Below, one piece after another: positions 18,121 to 27,900 of a stretch of DNA of 64,000 nt. The DNA comes from Methylobacter sp. GTDB lineage: Bacteria; Pseudomonadota; Gammaproteobacteria; Methylococcales; Methylomonadaceae. The DNA lies in contig NZ_JALOCF010000009.1 of NCBI RefSeq assembly GCF_023227905.1, positions 1 through 64,000 on the forward strand. Direction: 5' to 3'. Each line of letters opens with the position of its first letter. The first letter of the stretch is position 1. The notes under the pieces were generated by a model. The model saw nothing but the letters and a program-made list of their open reading frames with translations, was not told the origin of the DNA and searched no databases. The position numbers and the translations under genes are program-made.

Positions 18121-19335
18121 ATGTCGGAAATCAATAAAGTTGTATTGGCTTATTCCGGAGGTCTCGATACTTCCGTTATTCTCAAGTGGTTACAGGATGT
18201 TTATGATTGTGAAGTTGTCACCTTTACAGCTGATTTGGGGCAGGGCGAAGAAGTGGAGCCTGCGCGAGCCAAAGCGCAAGCGATGGGCATCAAAGATATT
18301 TACATTGAAGACTTACGCGAAGACTTTGCGCGTGATTATGTTTTTCCGATGTTTCGCGCCAATACCATCTACGAAGGCGAATATTTGCTGGGTACATCGA
18401 TAGCCCGTCCTTTAATCGCCAGACGGCTCATTGAGATCGCCAATGAAACCGGTGCAAACGCCATTTCCCATGGCGCGACAGGCAAAGGCAATGACCAGGT
18501 GCGGTTTGAGCTAGGCGCATACGCATTGCGTCCCGATATAAAAATTATCGCACCTTGGCGGGAATGGGATTTAACCTCCCGTCAAACACTGCTGGCTTAT
18601 GCCGAAAAACATAAGATTCCGGTAGAAATGAAAAAAGGTAAAACCTCGCCTTATTCAATGGATGCCAATTTACTGCATATTTCGTATGAAGGTCGGGTTC
18701 TGGAAGATCCTTGGGCGGAGCCTGAAGAGGACATGTGGCGCTGGACGGTTTCGCCTGAAGCCGCGCCCGATAAAGCGACTTATATCGAGCTGACTTACCG
18801 TCAGGGCGATATTGTTGAGATCGATGGTGAGTCTTGCTCGCCTGCGACCGTGATGGAGCGGTTAAATAAAATTGCCGGCGCTAATGGCATCGGTCGATTG
18901 GATATTGTAGAAAATCGCTATGTCGGCATGAAGTCGCGCGGCTGCTACGAAACTCCGGCCGGTACTGTCATGCTCAAGGCGCATCGTGCGATTGAGTCGT
19001 TAACGCTGGACCGTGAAGTGGCGCATTTAAAGGATGAGTTGATGCCGCGCTATGCTTCTTTAGTCTATAACGGTTACTGGTGGAGTCCTGAGCGCAAAAT
19101 GATGCAAACCATGATAGATGCATCTCAGGCGCACGTTAACGGCAAAGTCAGGCTCAAGCTTTATAAAGGCAATGTCATCGTTGTCGGCCGCGCTTCCGAC
19201 ACCGACAGCTTGTTTGATGAAAGCATTGCGACGTTTGAAGATGATGCCGGCGCATATAATCAAAAGGATGCCGAAGGCTTTATCAAGTTAAATGCTTTGA
19301 GAATGAGAATAGCCGCGGCCAAGCGACCAAGCTAA
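18121..19335 (+). CDS. argG: Argininosuccinate synthase
   Basis: ArgG condenses citrulline and aspartate in arginine synthesis, using ATP. The N-terminal ATP-binding P-loop is AYSGGLDTSVILKWL, followed by further family motifs (SHGATGKGNDQVRFELG, SPYSMDANLLHISYEG). At 404 residues it belongs to the shorter bacterial type 1 group. A TATAAT hexamer lies about 35-40 bases upstream without a convincing -35 element. A terminator-like stem follows the stop. Confidence 0.97.
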   Translation: MSEINKVVLAYSGGLDTSVILKWLQDVYDCEVVTFTADLGQGEEVEPARAKAQAMGIKDIYIEDLREDFARDYVFPMFRANTIYEGEYLLGTSIARPLIARRLIEIANETGANAISHGATGKGNDQVRFELGAYALRPDIKIIAPWREWDLTSRQTLLAYAEKHKIPVEMKKGKTSPYSMDANLLHISYEGRVLEDPWAEPEEDMWRWTVSPEAAPDKATYIELTYRQGDIVEIDGESCSPATVMERLNKIAGANGIGRLDIVENRYVGMKSRGCYETPAGTVMLKAHRAIESLTLDREVAHLKDELMPRYASLVYNGYWWSPERKMMQTMIDASQAHVNGKVRLKLYKGNVIVVGRASDTDSLFDESIATFEDDAGAYNQKDAEGFIKLNALRMRIAAAKRPS

Positions 19336-19344
19336 CTTATAAGG

Positions 19345-19375
19345 AGGCAGCATAGAAGCTGGTTTTATGCTGCCT
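19345..19375 (+). terminator. Stem-loop after argG
   Basis: AGGCAGCAT (19345-19353) pairs perfectly with ATGCTGCCT (19367-19375), ten bases after the argG stop. The following bases (TGCTTACT) are only moderately T-rich, so this is a probable rather than classic intrinsic terminator. Confidence 0.6.
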
Positions 19376-19560
19376 TGCTTACTATCTCGCCTTTTTTGTA
19401 TGCTGAATGAGTTTAAATAAAATGCAGAGTCTGTGCATTAAACTTGTATAATCGGGAGCTAGGTAGCGCTACTGCCGACATGGTTTTGTTATAAAAGATA
19501 ATAATTGTTCGGTCGGGATGGTTGGTTGCCATAGGTTCCTGGTTCGAGAGGAAGTAATTA

Positions 19561-20172
19561 ATGAGCGATATAGATAAGATAAATTCAGTGGTGGAGGTGT
19601 TGCCTGGCAACTCTTCTACGGTGCTGCAAAGAATACCTTCGCATCATGCATTAATGAAAGTTAACAGATTGCTGCTGGCTGTAATTTGTTCCTTGATGGT
19701 TGTTGTTTTGGTCGGAGGTTTTTTATTGATCCCAACCGACAGTTTCTTAACTCGCTATAAAAACGCCACGGCTAACGAAACCTATGCGTCTGAAATGAAT
19801 CCCGTATTTTCAGCAGAAGTTAATGCTCTGAAAGGACAGCTGGTCGGATTGGTCAGCGGATCAATTGAAAGCAAATTAAACGCCTTGGAAGAAAGTATCC
19901 GGGTAGGGTCTGTTGCCAGTTCTATAGGCACCATAGAAGATTTGAAAAACGACCTGAAAGTTCTCCGCACCTATTCAGAACCCGCCAAGAAAGCAAAAGC
20001 AGTCGTTTCTAATGAGCAGCTAATGCAGGAAATGTCCCAGTTAAAACGTCTGATCTATTTGACTATCGCTTCTTGCGGGTTGATGCTGGCTGCTGTCGCT
20101 GGTATCTGGATTAAGAATCGCAAGCTATTGCCTTACAAAGAAATCAAAACAGGTTATTTGGGTAAGAATTAG
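19561..20172 (+). CDS. Two-helix membrane protein of unknown function
   Basis: I do not recognise this 203-residue protein. It has one hydrophobic segment near residues 38-60 (LLLAVICSLMVVVLVGGFLL) and another near 165-185 (LIYLTIASCGLMLAAVAGIW), with about 100 polar, partly coiled-coil residues between them that would face the periplasm. The tail after the second helix is basic. Ribosome binding site GAGGAAG precedes the ATG. A strong terminator follows, so it is probably monocistronic. Confidence 0.75.
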   Translation: MSDIDKINSVVEVLPGNSSTVLQRIPSHHALMKVNRLLLAVICSLMVVVLVGGFLLIPTDSFLTRYKNATANETYASEMNPVFSAEVNALKGQLVGLVSGSIESKLNALEESIRVGSVASSIGTIEDLKNDLKVLRTYSEPAKKAKAVVSNEQLMQEMSQLKRLIYLTIASCGLMLAAVAGIWIKNRKLLPYKEIKTGYLGKN

Positions 20173-20191
20173 ATTTCAGTTTTTTGAACAT

Positions 20192-20231
20192 AAAAAAAGC
20201 CGCCCCAGTCTAAGACCGGGGCGGCTTTTTT
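20192..20231. terminator. Bidirectional Rho-independent terminator
   Basis: A GC-rich stem (GCCGCCCC with GGGGCGGC) is flanked by seven A on the left and six T on the right. It can end transcription of the membrane-protein gene on the plus strand and of the cytochrome gene on the minus strand, which converge here. Confidence 0.93.
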
Positions 20232-20249
20232 ATGGTTACCAATCAGGGA

Positions 20250-20588
20250 TTAGTTGCCGCCCAGATATTTGTATAAAGCATCAACAGCTTGGTCTTCGCC
20301 GTATCCAGCTTTAACAACGGCTGGATTTTTCATGATCTCAGCAATAGCTTTAGGCATGCCGCCTTTGCCTTCTTTCAGGACGTTTTCAAATTTCGCTCTG
20401 TCCAGTTGGCCTGATTTAATTAAAGCAGGTAATTGTGGGTTTGAAGCGATGTCATGGCAAGTGCCGCAACCGCGACCGAAAGCGCGTTCATAAATTTTCT
20501 TACCGATATCAGTGGCTTCGTCAGCAAATACTTGTCCGCTTAAAGAAAGTAAAGCGATACCAGCTAATGTAGCTAATGTTTTTTTCAT
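20250..20588 (-). CDS. Small periplasmic monohaem cytochrome c
   Basis: This is a predicted electron carrier. The 112-residue precursor has a Sec signal peptide ending near QVFA-DE, one haem-binding CGTCH motif in the mature N-terminal part, and a likely Met axial ligand in EGKGGMPKAIAEI. The small all-helical size and C-terminal VDALYKYLGGN fit class I c-type cytochromes of the c5/c555 kind. Which oxidase or dehydrogenase it serves is not visible. Confidence 0.9.
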   Translation of the reverse strand: MKKTLATLAGIALLSLSGQVFADEATDIGKKIYERAFGRGCGTCHDIASNPQLPALIKSGQLDRAKFENVLKEGKGGMPKAIAEIMKNPAVVKAGYGEDQAVDALYKYLGGN

Positions 20589-20804
20589 TTTTATCTCTCC
20601 TGTTGGTAGTAAAAAAAGAACTGTTGTTTATTTTGAAAAAATAACAGTTCAATTAAAAGTCAAACCGTGAAAGCATAGGGAATTTGACGCGAAAATTCAA
20701 TTGTTTTATTTATTTTCCCTGAATAATATTATCAACAACGGCTGTGAATGATAGCTGAATCGTTTGCTTGGTCTTTAAGTTGACACAGCATAATTAAACG
20801 ATAG

Positions 20805-22199
20805 TTAGTCAGGTTGATTTGTGTGAAACCAGTTCAGCTTGTCATGCAGCGACACGACCGTACCTATAATAATTAGGGTGGGCGGTTTGATGTCCTGGCT
20901 GGCGACCTTGCCCGGCAATGTTTCTAATGTGCCGGTAATAACCCGCTGATGGGTCGTAGTGCCTTGCTGCACAATGGCAATAGGCAAATCTTTAGGGCTG
21001 CCGTGCGCAATTAGAGATTCACAGACTTTTTCCAGGCCGGCCAGTCCCATATAAATAACGATGGTTTGATTAGGGGCTGCAAGTTGAGTCCAGTTTAAAT
21101 TGACGGAATTATCTTTTAGATGCCCTGTGACAAATGTACAGGATTGCGCATGATCCCGATGGGTTAGCGGAATGCCCGAGTAGGTTGCGCAGCCGGAAGC
21201 CGCAGTAATGCCGGGAACCACCTGGAAGTTAATGCCTTGCTGCATCAAGGTTTCAATTTCTTCGCCGCCACGCCCGAATATGAATGGATCGCCGCCTTTT
21301 AAGCGTACCACCCGTTTTCCGGCTTTAGCCAAATCAGCCAGCAGGGTATTGATGGATTCTTGTGGCAGTGCATGATATTGACGTTGTTTGCCGACATAAA
21401 TTTTTTCCGCGTCCCGGCGTGTCAAGTCGAGGATCTCCGGCGAAACCAGCCGGTCATAAACAACCACATCAGCCTGCTGCATTAATCGTAATGCCCGAAA
21501 AGTTAACAGGTCAGGTGCGCCGGGACCGGCGCCGACCAGATAGACTTCGCCGAGATGAGTGTTTTCTTTTTGCTTGAGTAGGGTTTGTTCCAATTGCTGT
21601 TCGGCTTCCTGCGCCTTGCCTGCGAAGACCAGCTCCGCGACAGAACCCTGCAAAATGTTTTCCCAGAAAACTCTGCGTTGAGCCGGCTTTTTAATATGCT
21701 GCTTGACTTTATCCCTGAATTTGTCAGCCAAGCCGGCCAGTTGGCCATAAGCGGGAGGAATCACTGTTTCTATTTTAGCCCTGAGCAAACGGGCCAATAC
21801 CGGTGCTGCGCCGCCGGAGGATACCGCGGCAATAATCGGTGAGCGATCAATAATGGCAGGAAAAATAAAGCTGCAAAGCTCGGGATTATCGACCACGTTG
21901 ACGGGGATGTTTCGTTCCGTCGCTGTTTTGGCAACCAATTGGTTGGTCTCTGGGTTGTCGGTTGCCGATACCACCAGCCTGAATTCGCCAAGGTCGGCAG
22001 CGGAGAATGACTTTTGCCGTAGCGATAAGTTATGAATCGTTTGCAAGTTTAATACTGCCGGACTTATTTCATTGGCAATTACCGTGATTTTTGCGCCGGC
22101 TCGGGCCAACAATTCGATTTTTCGGGCAGCAATTTCGCCTGCACCGACAACCAGGCAAGCCTGGTCTTTAAGTTTTAAAAATACAGGGAAATAATCCAT
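20805..22199 (-). CDS. cysG: Sirohaem synthase CysG (trifunctional)
   Basis: CysG makes sirohaem, the cofactor of sulfite and nitrite reductases, from uroporphyrinogen III. The N-terminal half (about 1-150) is the precorrin-2 dehydrogenase/ferrochelatase with NAD motif VVGAGEIAARKIELL. The C-terminal half (about 215-460) is the SAM-dependent uroporphyrinogen methyltransferase with VYLVGAGPGAPDLLT and VRLKGGDPFIFGRGGEE. The full fusion of 464 residues is intact, matching E. coli CysG. Confidence 0.96.
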   Translation of the reverse strand: MDYFPVFLKLKDQACLVVGAGEIAARKIELLARAGAKITVIANEISPAVLNLQTIHNLSLRQKSFSAADLGEFRLVVSATDNPETNQLVAKTATERNIPVNVVDNPELCSFIFPAIIDRSPIIAAVSSGGAAPVLARLLRAKIETVIPPAYGQLAGLADKFRDKVKQHIKKPAQRRVFWENILQGSVAELVFAGKAQEAEQQLEQTLLKQKENTHLGEVYLVGAGPGAPDLLTFRALRLMQQADVVVYDRLVSPEILDLTRRDAEKIYVGKQRQYHALPQESINTLLADLAKAGKRVVRLKGGDPFIFGRGGEEIETLMQQGINFQVVPGITAASGCATYSGIPLTHRDHAQSCTFVTGHLKDNSVNLNWTQLAAPNQTIVIYMGLAGLEKVCESLIAHGSPKDLPIAIVQQGTTTHQRVITGTLETLPGKVASQDIKPPTLIIIGTVVSLHDKLNWFHTNQPD

Positions 22200-22279
22200 T
22201 TAGTTAAGATGATTCTTTGATTTAAAAGAGAATGGTATTATAAGCCCACTAAAGTTAGTTGAGAAAAATTTAAAAACTC

Positions 22280-22510
22280 ATGATCGAATTTAACCTGGAA
22301 ATAGATGCCAGCGGTTTGAATTGCCCTTTACCGTTGTTGCGCCTGAAAAAAGCCCTGATGGGTATGGACAGCGGCGATATTGTCAAAGTGATTGCAACCG
22401 ATCCGGCCGCACATTTGGATTTTGGCGTTTATTCCGACCAGACCGGGCACCAAATCATTCAATTGATAAAAGAATCCAACAGGCAGGTCTTTTACTTCAA
22501 AAAGAAATAG
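22280..22510 (+). CDS. TusA/SirA-like sulfur-carrier protein
   Basis: This 76-residue protein of the TusA superfamily has the diagnostic N-terminal CPxP motif in DASGLNCPLPLLRLKKAL and the downstream VIATDPAAHLDFGVY segment. The Cys would carry persulfide sulfur. It could be a true TusA (tRNA 2-thiouridine pathway) or a paralogue; the sequence alone does not decide. It is divergent from cysG, another sulfur-related gene. Confidence 0.88.
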   Translation: MIEFNLEIDASGLNCPLPLLRLKKALMGMDSGDIVKVIATDPAAHLDFGVYSDQTGHQIIQLIKESNRQVFYFKKK

Positions 22511-22546
22511 TGGCGGCTTCCGCTGCCGCTCAAACTGGCTTTCTAC

Positions 22547-23053
22547 CTACAGGCTCAGCGCTGTTCGCCATACCTGAAGTTTTTGTTCATAGGAAAGAGA
22601 AGCATGCGCCGGGCTGGTCGATGGGAGACGCGTGTAACTGACCGGAACAGCGCTGACGGTAGGCAAGACATATTTCCGGTACGTCGACTCGGCCATCGCC
22701 CCGTTGAAGAATACCGCATAGATATTGGCGTGCGTCCGAAAAAAGCTCCGGAAATCATTAACGCTAATGGAGCCGGCATCAATGTTTGAGTCCAGGCTGC
22801 CGACTCGCGTACAGGACTGTAATACATCCCAGAGTGCGATACGGGCGGTTTTCAGTTCTTGTAGGCGAGCCTCATAAGAAGAGTCCGGATCAAACCCGAG
22901 CAGATCAGACATAATCTTCCAGAACGCGTTACGGCGATGGGCATAGTATTGTTCAGCTGCCAAAGACTCCCGTCCCGGCATACTGCCCAAAATCAATATC
23001 TCGGAATTCGAATCCGCAACCGGTTCGAAACATAATAAAAGCGGATTTGTCAT
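22547..23053 (-). CDS. Hypoxanthine/uracil-DNA glycosylase family protein (Mug-like)
   Basis: This is a predicted DNA base-excision repair enzyme of the uracil-DNA glycosylase superfamily. The 168-residue protein has ILILGSMPGRESLAAEQYY near the N-terminus, where the family holds its catalytic loop, and HRRNAFWKIM after it, both typical of the bacterial hypoxanthine-DNA glycosylase subgroup. The C-terminal loop (LPSTSPAHASLSYEQK) matches the DNA-intercalating SPA motif. It acts alone on deaminated bases. Confidence 0.87.
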   Translation of the reverse strand: MTNPLLLCFEPVADSNSEILILGSMPGRESLAAEQYYAHRRNAFWKIMSDLLGFDPDSSYEARLQELKTARIALWDVLQSCTRVGSLDSNIDAGSISVNDFRSFFRTHANIYAVFFNGAMAESTYRKYVLPTVSAVPVSYTRLPSTSPAHASLSYEQKLQVWRTALSL

Positions 23054-23070
23054 AGTCCCCAGGGGTTAAG

Positions 23071-24063
23071 TTAACCGGTCAATGGAAGCAGAATAAAATG
23101 CTGTTTTTTCCATCCTTGGTGAGCGAATTGTTGGCCGCTTGGAGCTGGATGATAGTAGTGAGGTAGGTGACATAAAGTAGCAACAGTATTATCCCCCGCC
23201 TTTTGCCAATGAAGCCCTGTCGCGAGGGGGTAAGTAAGCACTAAAGTAATCAGTCCAAACGCCAATATAACCGCAACCTCACGCTGATCAACGACTATCG
23301 GATGCATAATGGAGGCCACGCCGATAACAAGAAGACCGTTAAAGATACTGCTGCCGAGGAGATTGCTCCCAAGCCAACCTCGTCTTGCTTGCGGAACTTT
23401 GCAATGACCTTGGTCGTAAGCTCGGGTGTGGACGCGCCTATGGCTACAACAGTGGTTCCGATAATGAATTCATCTATACCGAATGCCACGGCAATGGCCC
23501 TTGCCCCGGTAACGATTAGATTCCCGGCAGCAATAAGATAGGCAAGCCCGATAACGCAAAAGAGTACGGCTGTCCTGTCATGATGTTCACCGGAGGTCGT
23601 CTCTCCGTAGCGCTTCTTTGTTTTCGCGCCTCGATAACCGCCGCGCTAAGCCATACAAGAAACAGACTCAACATCAATAAGCCGTCTAATCTGGAAAGCT
23701 CGCCGTCCAGAAATAACGCACCGGTGATGAGCGGAATCAGCAGAGCGACAGGAAAATCCCGTTTTACGCTGTCACAGGGCTTTGGATTCCGGAAATTGCC
23801 AAGGCGATAGCCAGAACCAGTGCAACATTTACAACATTGCTGCCAAGGGCGTCGCCGAGGGCGATTTGGGGCTCTCCAGCCATTGCCGCATTGATAGAGA
23901 CCGGCAGTGCCGGGCTCGAAGTGGCAAATGCTGCAATGGTCACGCCGATGATGCCGGGCGAAACCCGAGTCCAATGAGCAAGTCCTATGGTGCCTCGGAC
24001 AAATAATTCGCCGCCGATTTCGGCGCAGATAATGCCCAGGATCAAGGCAATGTAATCATTCAT
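23071..24063 (-). pseudogene. Decayed Na+/Ca2+ antiporter gene (CaCA family), several frameshifts
   Basis: Homology to a YrbG-like calcium/sodium exchanger runs across the whole stretch but in different frames. The first segment (MNDYIALILGIICAEIGGE..., with ALGDALGSNVVNVALVL) stops at 23764; the second continues in another frame with VALLIPLITGALFLDGELS; the third has EFIIGTTVVAIGASTPELTT; the last returns to the first frame (HPIVVDQREVAVILAFGLI). The repeated GxGxNxxN-type alpha motifs (ALGDALGSN and AIGASTPEL) are both present. At least three frameshifts mean no functional product, unless the sequence here has errors. Confidence 0.85.
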
Positions 24064-24282
24064 TGTGAAACGGATCGGCAGTCTAGCAAGCTGTTATCTG
24101 AATTTTGCATATCGATACCCATCCTTTATGAGCTGATCATAGCTTGTGCAGCTGTCTTCCTAACAAAATAATCGGCATGATTAATAAACGGGACACTGTT
24201 AAAGTTACATTTATAATGACGATAGAAACCAGCGCAAGCAACCAAATAAATTCCCCAAATACAATCTTGAGTTTAAACAAAT

Positions 24283-27174
24283 ATGGTTAAACGAAGTATT
24301 TTTAGAAAACTTCTTGTGACGATGGTCGGCCTAATTGTCGCCTTGTTGACGCTGTTAACCTTTATCCAGATTGAGTTTCAAAAAGATGTGTTTGAAAAGG
24401 AATTGGACAAACGCATTGCGCTGATGAAAGGCCGGTTGATCGATAGAGGGCAGATTTTATCCGATAATTTATCGGATCAAGTTGAGAATGGCATCGCTTC
24501 GGTTAACCTTTCTCTGGTTGCCGATCAGTTAAGGAATGCGGTTGGGGAAAATAAGGAACTCCATTACATTGTATTAATGGAAGCATCAGGGCGGGCGTAT
24601 ATCCACACGCTAAAGCCACAGTTAGAGATGGGGGTTTTAACTGAAAAAGAGGATTTGTTTGCGGCGGGCCAAAAGATGGCAACGGTTAATGAATACGTCA
24701 GCAACGGCAAGCATTTTATGGAATTTATCATGCCTATTCAAGTCAGTGCAAAGCCATGGGGCGTGCTCCGGCTAGGCTTTTCCCTGGATCTTCTTAATCG
24801 GGAAATTGTCAGTTCCAGAGAGGAGAGCACTCGCCAAATTCACGAAATGATAGCCAGGCTATTGATAACCGCGGCCATTTTTATCCTGATAGGCGCTTGT
24901 ATCGTACTGTTTGTATCTGAGCGCCTTTCCAGGCCGCTGATGCACTTAACTCGACTGGCGGATGAGTTGGCTCAAGGCAATTTTGCGGTCAGCGCCAAGG
25001 CTAAAAAAAAACATCCGGATGGCGAAATTGGCGCGCTAACGACCGCGTTTTTTCAAATGGCGCGTAACCTTAAGTTTTCTTACGATAAGCTTGAAGAATA
25101 CAGCCGAACGTTAGAGCAAAAAGTAATGGAGCGCACCTCCGAATTGGCAGAGGCGCGAGATCAGGCGGTTGCGGCCGATAAAAGCAAATCAGAGTTTCTC
25201 TCAACGGTGAGCCATGAAATTCGGACCCCGATGAACGCAATCATCGGTATGACCCGGCTAGCCTTGCAGACGGATCTGACTGCCAAACAACAGGATTACC
25301 TGGCAAAGGTTCAGGTTTCTTCGCGCGCATTGCTCGGGATTATTAACGATATCTTAGATTTCTCAAAAATCGAAGCCGGAAAACTGGAGCTGGAAGCTAT
25401 CCCATTTACTTTGGATGACGTGCTGAATGATCTTTCCAGTTTGGTGAGTGACAAAGCGGAAGAAAAAGGCCTGCATATCTGTTTTATTATCGATGATGAT
25501 GTGCCTTCCGATCTGATAGGCGATCCGCTAAGGCTGGGCCAGGTGTTGCTTAATTTAGTCAATAACGCAGTAAAATTTACCAGCTATGGCGGCGATATCA
25601 CTATTAAGATTGCTTTAGCTAATAGCGGTGAGCAAGCAAAGACAGCGGATCAAATTATGCTTGAGCTTTCCGTTAAGGATACCGGTATAGGCTTGACGCC
25701 AGAGCAAATAGGCGAGCTATTTCAGTCCTTTAGTCAAGCCGATAAATCCACCACCCGTAAATATGGCGGAACAGGACTGGGGCTGGTTATTTGCAAGCGA
25801 ATAGTGGGCATGATGGGCGGCGATATTAAGGTACAAAGCAAAATAGGTCAGGGCAGTACTTTTACTTTTACCGCCATGTTTGGGCAACCGTATGAGATAA
25901 ATCAAAAACTATCGACATCGCATGATACTTTTCGAGGCGAAAAGGCATTAGTGGTCGATGGTAATAAGGAATCACAGAATGCTTTATGCCTGCATTTGGA
26001 AGCGCTCTTTTTTCAAGTGATGTCGGTTAGCACCGGTGAGCAAGCTATTCAAATACTGGAAAGCGCCTCCGATGATGATTCTTACCGGCTTGTGCTCATG
26101 GACTGGAATTTACCTAAAATGGACGGAATTTCGGTTGCGCGGCATATTAAAAACAACCTTAAAATTGCCTGTATTCCCCACGTTATCATAGTCACTTCGC
26201 ATAGCAGGGAAGATATTGTACAGCGAGTAAAAGACCTTGATCTGGAGGGCTTTCTTACTAAGCCGGTACATTCGTCGGCGCTGTTTAGTGCGGTTGTTGA
26301 AGCCTTTAATCAAAATAGTTTTAGTGAATATACCTCTTCGCAAGTCGCTCATATAACGGCGGAAAAGGAAAAGCTTCGTCAGATCAAGGGCGCAAAGCTG
26401 CTGTTGGTAGAAGACAATCCTATTAATCAGCAGATTGCGAAAGAAACTCTGGAACAGGAGGGCTTTGAGGTTAGCATTGCCGTCGATGGCCGGGATGCTG
26501 TGCAAAAAATACGGGCAAGCTATTTTGATGCAATATTAATGGATTTGGAGATGCCGAATATGGATGGCTATGAGGCAACCCGAATCATACGTTCCGAACA
26601 GCAGTTTGATGATTTGCCGATTATTGCCATGACAGCTCATGCCATGAAAGATGTAAGAGAAAAATGTTTGCAGACAGGCATGAACGGATATGTAACCAAA
26701 CCTATAGATGTTGGTGAGTTATTGGAGAGCTTGATTGAGTTTATTAAGCCCGCGTTTCGGAAAACACCGGCAACTTGTTCGGCGAAGACAGGTCAGCAAA
26801 AAGAAGCAGTACTGCCGGAATTATTGTCCGGTATTGATATGCAGCAGGGTTTAAAAAATGTTGTTGGCAATGTGCAGCTGCTGTATGACTTGCTGCTGAA
26901 ATTTCATGAGGGCTTTAGCGATGCGCAAATTCGCTTGGATGCTTTTTTACAAGCCGGCGATGTTGATTCGGCATTGCGATTTCTCCATGCAATGAAAGGC
27001 GTGGCGGCTAATCTAGCCATGTTGGAATTGAAAGTATGTATAGAAGCGTTGGAACAGACGCTTAATAAACAATGGGAATATGGGCCTGAATTATTAACTG
27101 ACTTTGCGAGTGCGCACAGCAGGGTGCTGGAGTCAGTCGGATATCTATGCAGTACAAGAGGTAACGCCGGTTAA
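24283..27174 (+). CDS. Hybrid sensor histidine kinase (HAMP-HisKA-HATPase-REC-REC-HPt)
   Basis: This is a membrane-bound multistep phosphorelay kinase of 963 residues. Order: TM helix (about 10-30), periplasmic sensor of about 170 residues, second TM (about 195-215), HAMP, HisKA with H-box STVSHEIRTPMNAIIGM (His about 311), HATPase with GGTGLGLVICKRIV, receiver 1 (Asp in LVLMDWNLP, about 606), receiver 2 (Asp in ILMDLEMPNMDG, about 754) and an HPt domain (His in LHAMKGVAANL, about 900). Receiver 1 has one acidic-pocket residue changed (VVDGNK instead of VDDN). No response regulator is adjacent, so its output is unknown. Confidence 0.95.
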   Translation: MVKRSIFRKLLVTMVGLIVALLTLLTFIQIEFQKDVFEKELDKRIALMKGRLIDRGQILSDNLSDQVENGIASVNLSLVADQLRNAVGENKELHYIVLMEASGRAYIHTLKPQLEMGVLTEKEDLFAAGQKMATVNEYVSNGKHFMEFIMPIQVSAKPWGVLRLGFSLDLLNREIVSSREESTRQIHEMIARLLITAAIFILIGACIVLFVSERLSRPLMHLTRLADELAQGNFAVSAKAKKKHPDGEIGALTTAFFQMARNLKFSYDKLEEYSRTLEQKVMERTSELAEARDQAVAADKSKSEFLSTVSHEIRTPMNAIIGMTRLALQTDLTAKQQDYLAKVQVSSRALLGIINDILDFSKIEAGKLELEAIPFTLDDVLNDLSSLVSDKAEEKGLHICFIIDDDVPSDLIGDPLRLGQVLLNLVNNAVKFTSYGGDITIKIALANSGEQAKTADQIMLELSVKDTGIGLTPEQIGELFQSFSQADKSTTRKYGGTGLGLVICKRIVGMMGGDIKVQSKIGQGSTFTFTAMFGQPYEINQKLSTSHDTFRGEKALVVDGNKESQNALCLHLEALFFQVMSVSTGEQAIQILESASDDDSYRLVLMDWNLPKMDGISVARHIKNNLKIACIPHVIIVTSHSREDIVQRVKDLDLEGFLTKPVHSSALFSAVVEAFNQNSFSEYTSSQVAHITAEKEKLRQIKGAKLLLVEDNPINQQIAKETLEQEGFEVSIAVDGRDAVQKIRASYFDAILMDLEMPNMDGYEATRIIRSEQQFDDLPIIAMTAHAMKDVREKCLQTGMNGYVTKPIDVGELLESLIEFIKPAFRKTPATCSAKTGQQKEAVLPELLSGIDMQQGLKNVVGNVQLLYDLLLKFHEGFSDAQIRLDAFLQAGDVDSALRFLHAMKGVAANLAMLELKVCIEALEQTLNKQWEYGPELLTDFASAHSRVLESVGYLCSTRGNAG

Positions 27175-27376
27175 TTGAACGGTGCAACGGATCTTTGCTG
27201 GATGATTTGGCGCTTGCTGGGGAAAATAGATAGGGCCGGTAGCTCGGCTGGAAAGTGCTGTTGTATTAGTTGTCTGAAAGAGTGTATAAGGTTTGTAATT
27301 AATTTCTATACTGGCAGATCAAAACAAACTGACAATAAGGTTGAGTGACAGGCTCAGCAAGGGATGGTTTTTTACG

Positions 27377-27859
27377 ATGCAAATTAAGTTTCCGTTTGAT
27401 TTATCCAAACCGATTACGGGCGAAGCAAGCATTGAGATCAATAAACCGATTCAGGATGTTTTTTCTTATATTGGCGAGCATTTTTTTGATAACTATCCTA
27501 AATGGTCTGTGGGCGTTGTTAAGTTTGAGCCCTTGGACGGAAAAGACGTTTTTATCGGTGCCAGAGCAAAGCAAATACGTAAAGACAATGGCGATGAAAT
27601 CGAATCGATTTTTGAAATTACAGACTATCAGCCCATTGTAAGACTTACTTTTAAAGGCTTGACTGAGCCTTATAAGCATAGTTATTTCTTAGAAAGCAAC
27701 GAACAAAAGCAACCGACCCGCTTGACTTTTCGCTTTGAATTATTAGAGCTTGAAGTTTTTATGCGCCCTTTTGAGAAGCTTATACGTTCTGCTATTGAAG
27801 ATGGCGCAGAAAATACGGTTGAAAACATTAAAGATCTGATCGCCCTTGAAAGCGCTTAA
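27377..27859 (+). CDS. SRPBCC (START/Bet v1-like) fold protein
   Basis: The protein looks like a polyketide-cyclase/SRPBCC hydrophobic-pocket domain: the start PITGEASIEINKPIQDVFSY and the pattern EITDYQPIVRLTFKG are typical of the fold. Ligand and function are unknown. The ATG at 27377 is preferred; an in-frame TTG at 27341 would extend it by 12 residues. It is the first gene of an apparent five-gene operon with the LOV photoreceptor 41 bases downstream. Confidence 0.78.
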   Translation: MQIKFPFDLSKPITGEASIEINKPIQDVFSYIGEHFFDNYPKWSVGVVKFEPLDGKDVFIGARAKQIRKDNGDEIESIFEITDYQPIVRLTFKGLTEPYKHSYFLESNEQKQPTRLTFRFELLELEVFMRPFEKLIRSAIEDGAENTVENIKDLIALESA

Positions 27860-27900
27860 TTGAGCAGATTCGTAATTGCCAGAAAGATTGGAGTTTTATT

